From assembly GCF_001870485.1 (NCBI RefSeq), contig NZ_MDKE01000020.1, forward strand, positions 1 to 50,528: DNA of 50,528 bases. The letters are read 5' to 3'. Below the pieces are notes generated by a model. It searched no databases, was not told the DNA's origin, and saw only the letters and a list, made by a program, of their open reading frames with translations. Every line of letters begins with the position of its first letter. Position 1 is the first letter of the stretch. Positions 8,585 to 16,047 of this stretch are shown here, piece by piece. Source of the DNA: Oceanisphaera psychrotolerans (lineage in GTDB: Bacteria > Pseudomonadota > Gammaproteobacteria > Enterobacterales > Aeromonadaceae). Position numbers and translations under genes: made by a program.

Positions 8585-9874
8585 ATGCCCGTTATTAACA
8601 GCCTCAAGTCATTGCCCCGCGGGCATAAAATCGCCCTCGCCCTCTTAAGCACCGCCATGGTGATGCTGATCATGATGCCAACCGAGCCGGCGGTGGCCAG
8701 CCGTGTTCAGCCTGATGCCCCTCCGGTACAGGACGAACGCCAGCCACTGAGACTAAAAGTGGAAGACCGGCCAGTGGTCGACGATCACCTTCCCGCACGG
8801 GAACTGGTGGTCAAGGTCAGTCGGGGTGACACCCTGTCATCGATTTTTTCCCGTCAGGGCCTGTCCTCGACGCTGTTGCACGATATCAGCCAGCTCGGCG
8901 GCCATGCAAAGTCGCTGCGGAAAATCCATCCTGGCGAGCACCTGACGTTTTCCTTCGACCGAAAAGGACGCTTTGTCGGCCTGAGCTACCCGCTGGACGC
9001 CGCTCGCACCCTGGACATCCGCCAGAACAGCAAGGGACTGCACAGCCGTATCATCAGCGTCCAGCTCGAGCATCGTACCCAGTACGCTCAGGCCTCGGTC
9101 AACTCCAACTTCTGGGGGGCCGGGGTCAGTGCCGGCCTGAGCCCGGGCCAGATCATGAGCCTGGCCGGCATGTTCGCCTGGGATCTGGACTTTGGCCTAG
9201 ACATCCGTGCCGGCGATCGCTTCGCCGTGCTGTATGAGCAGCGCTACAAAGACGGCATTCTGGTCGACACCGGGCACATCCTGGCCGCCGAATTCATCAA
9301 CCAGGGCAAAGTCTACCGGGCGGTACGCCACGATGATGGCAATTACTATTCACCCGAAGGCAGGGCCATGCGCAAAAGCTTTCTGCGTGCGCCGGTCAAC
9401 TTCTCCCACATCAGCTCCAACTTCAACCCGCGCCGTTTGCATCCGGTTACCGGCCAGATCAAGGCGCACCGGGGCATCGATTACGCGGCACGCACCGGCA
9501 CTCCGGTGGTCGCCGCCGGCAGCGGTGTGGTGGTGGAGTCTGGCTACAGCCAGTTTAATGGAAACTATGTAGTGATCCGTCACGACCGTACCTACCTCAC
9601 CAAATATCTGCATCTGCATCAACGCATGGTGAAGAAAGGGGAGAAGGTCAAACAAGAGCAGCAGATCGGCACCGTCGGCGCCACCGGCCGGGTCACGGGG
9701 CCCCATCTGCATTACGAGTTTCTGGTCAACGGGGTGCACAAGGATCCCAAGAGCGTGGATTTGCCTCAGGCCGCCTTTCTGTCTCGGGGCGAGCTGGCCA
9801 GGTTTCGCCCCAAGGCAGACAAGCTGCTGGCGCAGCTGAACAAGGTCAGTGAGGTGATGCTGGCCAATAACTGA
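8585..9874 (+). CDS. mepM: M23 family murein DD-endopeptidase, MepM-like
   Basis: The enzyme probably cuts peptide cross-links in peptidoglycan to allow wall growth. The 429-residue protein has an N-terminal membrane anchor or signal (residues 15-32). A LysM/OapA-like segment follows (VKVSRGDTLSSIFSRQGLS, 76-94), then a linker domain and the M23 lysostaphin-type catalytic domain. Zinc and catalytic residues are visible: HRGID (H295, D299) and HLHYE (H374, H376). GGAAGAG lies 7 bases before the ATG. It lies head to head with tyrS and ends 13 bases from the convergent HIT gene. The symbol is by resemblance to E. coli MepM (about 440 residues). Confidence 0.88.
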   Translation: MPVINSLKSLPRGHKIALALLSTAMVMLIMMPTEPAVASRVQPDAPPVQDERQPLRLKVEDRPVVDDHLPARELVVKVSRGDTLSSIFSRQGLSSTLLHDISQLGGHAKSLRKIHPGEHLTFSFDRKGRFVGLSYPLDAARTLDIRQNSKGLHSRIISVQLEHRTQYAQASVNSNFWGAGVSAGLSPGQIMSLAGMFAWDLDFGLDIRAGDRFAVLYEQRYKDGILVDTGHILAAEFINQGKVYRAVRHDDGNYYSPEGRAMRKSFLRAPVNFSHISSNFNPRRLHPVTGQIKAHRGIDYAARTGTPVVAAGSGVVVESGYSQFNGNYVVIRHDRTYLTKYLHLHQRMVKKGEKVKQEQQIGTVGATGRVTGPHLHYEFLVNGVHKDPKSVDLPQAAFLSRGELARFRPKADKLLAQLNKVSEVMLANN

Positions 9875-9887
9875 AACCCGCCAGGAC

Positions 9888-10313
9888 TCAGCGGGCGCTG
9901 AAATCCTTAATAGCGGCGAGTCGCTGCCGCCATACCCGGGCAATCGACTCGAGGTCTTCGTAAGCTTGTGCCGGATGTTTGCCCCAGATGGGGCCTGGCC
10001 AGGCGGCGTCGCCGGTAAAACGGGCCACATGATGCAGGTGCAGCTGCGGCACCATGTTACCGAGGGCAGCCACGTTGATTTTATCTGCCGCCAGCTCGGC
10101 CTCCATCAGCCGAGCCACGGCGCAGGACTCCCGCATCAGCTGCTGCTGTTCTTCTTCGCTCAGCCAGTGGATTTCGCGGATATCATTCCGCTTCGGCACC
10201 AGTATCAGCCAGGGATAATGGCTGTCTTTGGCCAGCAAGACCAGGCTCAGCGGCAAATCACCCAGTATGACGGTATCCGCCGCCAGCTGAGGGTGCAACC
10301 GGAAGTCACTCAC
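9888..10313 (-). CDS. HIT domain protein
   Basis: This 141-residue cytoplasmic protein of the histidine-triad superfamily probably hydrolyses a nucleotide or dinucleotide polyphosphate; the substrate is unknown. The fold signature is ALGNMVPQLHLHHVARF. Aligned to the canonical HxHxHxx, the stretch QLHLHHV has Gln at the first His position and keeps the two later His residues, a variant I associate with a proteobacterial subfamily. It is last in a minus-strand operon and its ATG overlaps the glutaredoxin stop by 4 bases. The link to erpA and a redox protein could point to iron-sulfur or redox stress, but this is only context. Confidence 0.85.
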   Translation of the reverse strand: MSDFRLHPQLAADTVILGDLPLSLVLLAKDSHYPWLILVPKRNDIREIHWLSEEEQQQLMRESCAVARLMEAELAADKINVAALGNMVPQLHLHHVARFTGDAAWPGPIWGKHPAQAYEDLESIARVWRQRLAAIKDFSAR

Positions 10314-10633
10314 TTGTCCGCCCCGGCATGACGACGCAGGTAGGCGATGATGTCCGCAGACTCATACAGCCAGAAATACTGGCCCGGCTCCGGTTCGATA
10401 CGCAGGCAGGGCACCATGCGCTGACCGCCACCGGCCATCAGCGCCTGCAAATGCTCCGGTTCGTTGGTATCGCATTCCCGGATATCGAGATCCAGCTCGC
10501 GGATCACCGCCTTGACCCGCTCGCAATAGGGGCACCAGGCTCGCTGATACAGCGCCAGCTTGTCGACGGAATCCACCTTTGGCGCCGGCGCGCGTTCTTC
10601 TTCGGCTCCATTGAGCCAGTCAAACAGGGACAT
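10310..10633 (-). CDS. Glutaredoxin-like thiol-disulfide protein
   Basis: This 107-residue protein has a thioredoxin-fold glutaredoxin domain (about residues 25-105) with the dithiol active site CPYC in RAWCPYCERVKAVIREL. It also has the cis-proline segment MVPCL and a C-terminal YESADIIAYLRRH helix as in glutaredoxins and GST N-domains. An acidic 20-residue N-terminal extension (MSLFDWLNGAEEER) precedes it. It would reduce disulfides or glutathione mixed disulfides in the cytoplasm. It lies 17 bases after erpA and overlaps the HIT gene, so the three are probably one transcript. Association with ErpA raises the possibility of a cluster-handling role; this is inference. Confidence 0.87.
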   Translation of the reverse strand: MSLFDWLNGAEEERAPAPKVDSVDKLALYQRAWCPYCERVKAVIRELDLDIRECDTNEPEHLQALMAGGGQRMVPCLRIEPEPGQYFWLYESADIIAYLRRHAGADK

Positions 10634-10650
10634 AGGCGTCTTGTTATCCG

Positions 10651-10995
10651 TTAAACACTGAAGGATGAACCACAGCCACAGGTGCTGGTGGCATTGGGAT
10701 TGGTGACCAGAAAACGGGAGCCTTCCAGGCCGTCGATATAATCGACGGTGCCGCCAATCAGGTATTGCAGGCTCATGGCATCCACCACCATGACCACGCC
10801 GTTCTTCTCAATCACGGTGTCGCCATCGTTGGTTTTTTCGTCGAAGGTAAAGCCGTACTGAAAGCCAGAGCAACCACCACCGGTGATATAGACTCTGAGC
10901 TTCAGCTCGGGGTTTTCCTCTTCGCTGATCAGGGCCTGAATTTTATTGGCTGCCGCATCGCTCATCTGGATCGGCAAGGGGATTGCATCGCTCAT
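10651..10995 (-). CDS. erpA: Iron-sulfur cluster insertion protein ErpA
   Basis: This A-type carrier delivers Fe-S clusters to apoproteins such as the isoprenoid enzyme IspG. The protein is 114 residues, the same as E. coli ErpA, and very similar throughout ([20 protein letters not shown], 32-51). The three cluster-binding cysteines are C42, C106 and C108, the last two in [12 protein letters not shown] chose ATG 10995 over the adjacent GTG 10998 because it reproduces the E. coli N-terminus and has AGAGG 7-8 bases upstream. It sits in the same E. coli-like neighbourhood as hemL, btuF and mtnN. Confidence 0.97.
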   Translation of the reverse strand: MSDAIPLPIQMSDAAANKIQALISEEENPELKLRVYITGGGCSGFQYGFTFDEKTNDGDTVIEKNGVVMVVDAMSLQYLIGGTVDYIDGLEGSRFLVTNPNATSTCGCGSSFSV

Positions 10996-11050
10996 CACTA
11001 CCTCTTGGATTAGTTATCGACCAAAATTATCTAATACCCGAGTAAACAGT

Positions 11051-11689
11051 TCAAGTATTGTCCGAGCCGGGCCAGTTGAGACTCAAGGTCCGGGCTGGCT
11101 TGCGGTCAAGCTCCAGCCTGAGTTCCAGCGTCTGCGCCCGGCTGCCCACGGGTAACTCCAACTGGCCGGTCAACACCTGAAAGTGACGAAAATCCAGGGT
11201 CACCGGTGCCACTCCCAGGGTTTCATCATTAAGCAGCACCGACTGTCCATTTTGCAGGGCACGGATTTGTACCCGGGCCCGGCCGGTGACCCTGGTCCCT
11301 TTATTGGTGGGTTGCAGCAACACCAGACGATAGGCAAAGTGCCCCGGCTCGGCCAGCGTGGTGATATCTTCCTGGGCCAGCAACAATTCGTTCCCGCCAT
11401 CCGGTGCCAGCACCTGCCGATACAGCGCCAGCTGCTGCGCCTGCTCCGCCAGTTGCCGCGACTGCTGCTCCAGTTGGGCCAACTGGCTGCTTTCGGCGCT
11501 CAACAGCGTCTGCAGGTCGACCCGCAACGCCAGCATTTCCTGCCGACTGCGATCCGCCTGCAGCCGGTGCTGCTCCAGCAGGCGGGCCTGCTCCTGATTA
11601 CGCAGCCCCAGATAACCGGTCATGGCCAGCAGCAACAGGCTGGCGACCAAGCATACCATCATTAAACGACGGCCCAGCGGCTGGCGCAT
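11051..11689 (-). CDS. Single-pass membrane protein with coiled coil (DUF6776-like)
   Basis: The 212-residue protein has a short basic N-terminus and one membrane segment (residues about 10-28, MMVCLVASLLLLAMTGYLGL). A long Gln/Glu-rich coiled coil follows (about 32-95), then a probably beta-rich periplasmic domain with VTLDFRHFQVLTGQLELPVG near 162-181. No catalytic motif is seen. It resembles the uncharacterised family I know as DUF6776, found near erpA in other gammaproteobacteria. The start is ATG 11689 with AGGAG 7 bases upstream. It is first in the erpA-glutaredoxin-HIT operon and divergent from hemL. Confidence 0.7.
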   Translation of the reverse strand: MRQPLGRRLMMVCLVASLLLLAMTGYLGLRNQEQARLLEQHRLQADRSRQEMLALRVDLQTLLSAESSQLAQLEQQSRQLAEQAQQLALYRQVLAPDGGNELLLAQEDITTLAEPGHFAYRLVLLQPTNKGTRVTGRARVQIRALQNGQSVLLNDETLGVAPVTLDFRHFQVLTGQLELPVGSRAQTLELRLELDRKPARTLSLNWPGSDNT

Positions 11690-11786
11690 AATACACTCCT
11701 GAACATAATAGTGACGGCGGGTGGGCCGGCGATTGCGGCGAATTGTGCCAAAGCCATGAGTCCGGCGCCAGCAGCAAAGCCTGCCA

Positions 11787-11815
11787 TTCAAGCTCAGCCC
11801 GCTTTTTGTTATAGT
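11787..11815 (+). promoter_or_regulatory. Candidate sigma-70 promoter of hemL
   Basis: TTCAAG at 11787-11792 and TATAGT at 11810-11815 are separated by 17 bases, 53 bases upstream of the hemL ATG, in the divergent gap with the coiled-coil protein gene. Confidence 0.45.
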
Positions 11816-11868
11816 CTGGCCACCTTGGCCGCAAACGCCACCGCTGACCCTATTCAAAGGATACTGAC

Positions 11869-13155
11869 ATGTCCAAGTCTGACGACTTATTTGCCCAGGC
11901 CCGCCGTTTCATTCCCGGCGGCGTGAACTCTCCGGTACGCGCCTTCAATGGTGTAGGCGGCACGCCACGCTTTATCGAGCGGGCCGACGGTGCCTATATC
12001 TTCGATGTGGACGGCCAGTCCTATGTGGATTACATCGGCTCCTGGGGCCCGATGATCCTGGGCCACAATGCGCCCGTGGTACGTGAAGCGGTACTGGAAG
12101 CGGTAGAACGCGGCCTGAGTTACGGCGCCCCCACCGGGGTGGAAGTGACCATGGCGGAAAAGGTCAACCAGCTGGTGCCCTCCATGGAGCAGGTACGCAT
12201 GGTCAATTCCGGCACCGAAGCCACCATGAGCGCCATCCGTCTGGCCCGGGGCTTTACCGGCCGCGACAAGATCCTCAAGTTCGAAGGTTGCTACCACGGC
12301 CACGCCGACTGCCTGCTGGTCAAGGCCGGCTCCGGCGCCCTCACCCTGGGCCAGCCCAACTCGCCGGGCGTGCCGGCCGACTTTGCCAAACATACCCTGA
12401 CTGCCACCTTCAACGATCTGGAGTCGGTCAAAACGGCCTTTGAGGCGGCACCCGCCGACATCGCCTGTATCATCGTCGAACCCATCGCCGGCAACATGAA
12501 CTGCATTCCCCCGGCTCCCGGTTTTCTCGAAGGCCTGCGCGCCATCTGTGATCAATACGGCGCCCTGCTGATTTTCGACGAAGTGATGTGCGGCTTTCGT
12601 GCCTCACTGGGTGGCGCCCAGCAGCGTTTCGGCGTCAAGCCGGATCTGACGACGCTCGGCAAGATCATCGGTGGCGGTATGCCGGTCGGCGCCTTCGGCG
12701 GCCGCCGTGAGGTGATGGAATATCTGGCCCCGACCGGCCCGGTTTATCAGGCCGGCACCCTGTCTGGCAACCCGGTAGCCATGGCCGCCGGTCTGGCCAC
12801 CCTCAACGCCATCAGCGCGCCGGGTGTCTACGAGCAGCTGGAACAAACCACCAAGCGTCTGGTGGACGGTCTGCAGGCCGCCGCCGACCGGCACGGCATC
12901 CCCTTCACCACCACCCAGGTCGGCGCCATGTTCGGTTTCTTCTTCACCGAAGAAAAGAACATCAGCAGCTATGACCAGGTGACGCGCTGTGACCTAGAGG
13001 CCTTCAAGCGCTTCTTCCACCTGATGCTGGAAGAGGGCGTTTACCTGGCACCCAGCGCTTTCGAGGCCGGCTTCATGTCCCTGGCCCACGGCGAGCAGGA
13101 AATCACCCATACCCTGGCGGCCGCCGACAAGGCCTTCGCCATCATGAAAGGCTGA
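11869..13155 (+). CDS. hemL: Glutamate-1-semialdehyde 2,1-aminomutase
   Basis: HemL converts glutamate-1-semialdehyde to 5-aminolevulinate, the committed precursor of heme, siroheme and cobalamin in the C5 pathway. The protein is 428 residues (E. coli 426). The PLP-binding lysine is K265 in [18 protein letters not shown], and IFDEVM near 235-240 supplies the aspartate that contacts the PLP nitrogen. AAAGGA precedes ATG 11869. It is convergent with the VOC gene, 6 bases apart. Siroheme for the CysI product encoded further along depends on this pathway. Confidence 0.97.
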   Translation: MSKSDDLFAQARRFIPGGVNSPVRAFNGVGGTPRFIERADGAYIFDVDGQSYVDYIGSWGPMILGHNAPVVREAVLEAVERGLSYGAPTGVEVTMAEKVNQLVPSMEQVRMVNSGTEATMSAIRLARGFTGRDKILKFEGCYHGHADCLLVKAGSGALTLGQPNSPGVPADFAKHTLTATFNDLESVKTAFEAAPADIACIIVEPIAGNMNCIPPAPGFLEGLRAICDQYGALLIFDEVMCGFRASLGGAQQRFGVKPDLTTLGKIIGGGMPVGAFGGRREVMEYLAPTGPVYQAGTLSGNPVAMAAGLATLNAISAPGVYEQLEQTTKRLVDGLQAAADRHGIPFTTTQVGAMFGFFFTEEKNISSYDQVTRCDLEAFKRFFHLMLEEGVYLAPSAFEAGFMSLAHGEQEITHTLAAADKAFAIMKG

Positions 13156-13161
13156 CACGGC

Positions 13162-13587
13162 CTACTCCGGCCGCTGGATCTCCACCAGCGGCCCTTCCAG
13201 CAACTCCACGCTGTTGCCATCCGGATCCATGATAAAGACGTAACGCAAACAGGTCTGCCCCGTGACCGGAGACGGCTTGTCGGCCAGTAACCCGGCACCG
13301 TGCAAGGCACTCAAGGCCCGATCCAGATCCTCTACCTGCAAGGCAAAATGACGCAGTCCCAGCCGGTAACCACTGGCCCAGGGGGGGAGCGCAGACAACT
13401 CCGTTTCGTCTTCGGGACGAAAGCAGTAAAGCTCCAGCAAGGCCTGGCCCAGTCGTAGATGGCAAATCTGCAGCTGTCCCGCATCGTCCTGCCAGCGATA
13501 GACCGACTCGAACCCCAGCCCCTTGTAGAAGCCTTCAGAAACAGACAAGTCACGCACACTCATGGTGACATGATGAAAAGAAAACAT
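13162..13587 (-). CDS. VOC family protein (glyoxalase-like)
   Basis: This 141-residue protein has two beta-alpha-beta-beta-beta modules of the vicinal oxygen chelate fold. Likely metal ligands are the His in FHHVTMSVRDL near the start, the Glu in LLELYCF, the His in LRHFALQVEDL and the Glu in DPDGNSVELLEG. It resembles lactoylglutathione lyase but the substrate cannot be assigned. The start at 13587 is set by GGAGGTG about 8 bases upstream; the frame is open a further 11 codons but lacks a comparable site. It is convergent with hemL. Confidence 0.83.
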   Translation of the reverse strand: MFSFHHVTMSVRDLSVSEGFYKGLGFESVYRWQDDAGQLQICHLRLGQALLELYCFRPEDETELSALPPWASGYRLGLRHFALQVEDLDRALSALHGAGLLADKPSPVTGQTCLRYVFIMDPDGNSVELLEGPLVEIQRPE

Positions 13588-13677
13588 GGGCAGCACCTCC
13601 ATCTCCATACTATTGAGCATATACGGAGACGGCGGCTTTCACCTTGCTATGACCGAAGTAACGGAATTCGTGAGGAG

Positions 13678-13708
13678 TAAAAAGCGTGAGGCGGCGGCCT
13701 CACGCTTT
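13678..13708 (-). terminator. Rho-independent terminator of mrcB
   Basis: The arms aaagcgtgagg (13681-13691) and cctcacgcttt (13698-13708) make an 11-bp perfect stem with a 6-base loop. On the minus strand it is followed by TTTTTACTCC, 10 bases beyond the mrcB stop. Confidence 0.88.
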
Positions 13709-13717
13709 ACGAACCTA

Positions 13718-16045
13718 TCAGCGCGCGAAGTTGAAGATATCCCGCAGCCAGTCGCCGACCTGCTCTCCGGAAGGAGGCTGTATCGGTGTGATTTGCCGAC
13801 AACTCCGGATCCCCGGCAAATCGGCGGCCCTGGCAGGCAACAGCCGGGTCTGTTCGCAACGCGGATCGGCGGGCTGGCCATCGCTGAGTGCGAAGTTGAC
13901 CTGATCGATACCGGCGGGGGCCGCCAACTCCAGCGAGTCGACACCTCGCCCATCCAGATAACGGCTGTATACCCGCAGGGCGCCGCTGGCGCCGGTCAGG
14001 CCGGTCACGCCGTTGTCGTCACGCCCCACCCAGACACTGACCAGCTCTTCGTTATCCAGGCCCGCATACCAGGTATCCCGCAGGTCGTTGGTGGTACCGG
14101 TCTTGCCCGCCATCACCCGGTTGGGGAACCGCGCCGCCAGATGGGCGGCGGTCCCTCCCCCCACCACCTTGGTCATGCCATAAAGCGCCAGATAACCGGC
14201 TTCCGGCTCCAGTACCCGTACCGCCTTGGCACTGTGCTGATACAGTAATTCACCCTGATCATCCTGAATGGCGCGAATCGACGTCAGCGGCTGATAGAGC
14301 CCCTGATTGGCCAGGGTCAGGTACATCTGGTTGACCTCGAACGGGGTCAACTCCAGGGTACCAAGCATCAGCGACGGATAGGCGGGGATAGGCTGCTGCA
14401 CCCCCAGCCGTTTGAGACCATCGATCACCTTGTCCAGGCCGATGGCCATACCCAGATTGACCGTCGGTACGTTCAGCGACTTGGCCAGGGCATCGACCAG
14501 CATCACCTGGCCCCGGAACTGGCGATCGTAGTTGTTGGGCCGCCATACCTGTCCCGAATCGCTGCGCAGGCTGATGGGCTCATCCTTGATCGCGCTGCCC
14601 AGGGTGTAGCCGTTGGCCAGCGCTTCTGCATACACCGGCGGCTTGATCAGCGAACCGATGGGCCGTCGTGCCGCCAGCGCCCGGTTAAAACCGGCAAAGC
14701 TGGGATCGGCACCGCCAACCACGGCGCTGACTTCTCCCTTACGCCAGTTGCTCACCACCATGGCCGCTTCCAGATCACTGCGTTTGGTGTTGCTGCGCAA
14801 CTGCTGCAACTGCTCCACCACCGCCTGCTCGGCGCTGTGCTGGGCGATGGGATCCAAGCTGCTGAAAATCTTGAGGCCGTTCTGACGCAAAAAGTCGGCG
14901 CCGAACCGGTCCTTCAGCTCCTGCCGCAGCAATCCCATGAAGCCCGGCGTCCGGCCATAGCCCATGCGACCCCGCTCAATCAGCTGCAACGGGGTACTGC
15001 TGGCACGCTCGTAGGTCTGTCGGTCGATATGGCCTTCGTTGGCCAGCAGCCGCAACACCAGATCCCGCCGTTCCTGTGCCCGCTCGGCATTACGCCAGGG
15101 ATCGTAATAGGAAGGTCCCTTCACCAGCGCGACCATCAGCGCGATCTGGTCCGGGTTCAGCTCGTTCAGCGGCAGACCGAAATAGAAATAACTCGCCAGA
15201 CCAAAGCCATAGACCCCCTGAGCCCCGTTCTGTCCGAGGTACACCTCGTTGATGTAGGCTTCGAGGATCTCTTCCTTCTCGTAACGGAAGTCGATGATCA
15301 GGGCCATGTAGGCTTCCTGGATCTTGCGCCACAGGCTGCGATCCTGGGTCAGGAAGAAGTTCTTCGCCAGCTGCTGGGTCAGGGTGCTGCCCCCCTGCAC
15401 CGTACGCCCGGCCTTGATGTTGACCACCAGAGCGCGCAGTATCGCCAATGGCGACACGCCGTCATGCTGATAGAAATCCCGATCTTCGACCGTCAGCAAG
15501 GCGGTGACCAGCAACGGGGGCACCTGATCCAGCCGCACCAGCAACCGATCTTCCCGTTTCTCGACGTTGAGCCGGTCGAGCAATACCGGATCCATGCGCG
15601 CATAACCCAGCTCGCGACCGTTACCCGGGTTCTGCATCCGTTGCAGCCGCTGACCGTCGAAGGTCAGCAGAATGGAACGGGCCGCCTCGGCGCCATCGGA
15701 GAAATTAAAGGCCCGACGATGAATTTCGATGCGGTTGTTCGCTACCGCGTATTCACCGGGCCGGCCGGGGCTGGCTACCTTCCGGTAGTTGAGCATCTGC
15801 AATTCCCGCAGCATCTGCGCATGAGACAGCTTCTGCCCCGGAAACAACTCCAGAGGGCGGCTATAGACCAGTGCCGGCAGCGCCCACTTCTGGCCCTCGA
15901 AGCGCTCCTTTACCTGGCCGTCCAGATAGATGCCGAAGATGCCCATCAGCACGGCGAACACCAGCGCCAGCTTGAACAGCAGGCCCCACCATGAACGCCG
16001 CTGCTTCACCGGCTTTTTTCTCGATTTTCGGGTCTTTTTTACCAT
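13718..16045 (-). CDS. mrcB: Penicillin-binding protein 1B, bifunctional
   Basis: PBP1B polymerises and cross-links peptidoglycan at the inner membrane. The 775-residue protein has a basic cytoplasmic tail, one membrane anchor (about 20-40) and a UB2H-like domain (about 55-150) that in E. coli binds the activator LpoB. The GT51 glycosyltransferase has VEDRDFYQHDG (catalytic E187) and GGSTLTQQLAKN (218-229). The transpeptidase has SLIK (465-468), SLN (523-525) and KTGTT (648-652). It begins 2 bases after hrpB stops, so the two are probably co-transcribed and coupled; the same neighbours occur in E. coli. A strong terminator follows. Confidence 0.96.
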   Translation of the reverse strand: MVKKTRKSRKKPVKQRRSWWGLLFKLALVFAVLMGIFGIYLDGQVKERFEGQKWALPALVYSRPLELFPGQKLSHAQMLRELQMLNYRKVASPGRPGEYAVANNRIEIHRRAFNFSDGAEAARSILLTFDGQRLQRMQNPGNGRELGYARMDPVLLDRLNVEKREDRLLVRLDQVPPLLVTALLTVEDRDFYQHDGVSPLAILRALVVNIKAGRTVQGGSTLTQQLAKNFFLTQDRSLWRKIQEAYMALIIDFRYEKEEILEAYINEVYLGQNGAQGVYGFGLASYFYFGLPLNELNPDQIALMVALVKGPSYYDPWRNAERAQERRDLVLRLLANEGHIDRQTYERASSTPLQLIERGRMGYGRTPGFMGLLRQELKDRFGADFLRQNGLKIFSSLDPIAQHSAEQAVVEQLQQLRSNTKRSDLEAAMVVSNWRKGEVSAVVGGADPSFAGFNRALAARRPIGSLIKPPVYAEALANGYTLGSAIKDEPISLRSDSGQVWRPNNYDRQFRGQVMLVDALAKSLNVPTVNLGMAIGLDKVIDGLKRLGVQQPIPAYPSLMLGTLELTPFEVNQMYLTLANQGLYQPLTSIRAIQDDQGELLYQHSAKAVRVLEPEAGYLALYGMTKVVGGGTAAHLAARFPNRVMAGKTGTTNDLRDTWYAGLDNEELVSVWVGRDDNGVTGLTGASGALRVYSRYLDGRGVDSLELAAPAGIDQVNFALSDGQPADPRCEQTRLLPARAADLPGIRSCRQITPIQPPSGEQVGDWLRDIFNFAR

Positions 16046-16047
16046 AA

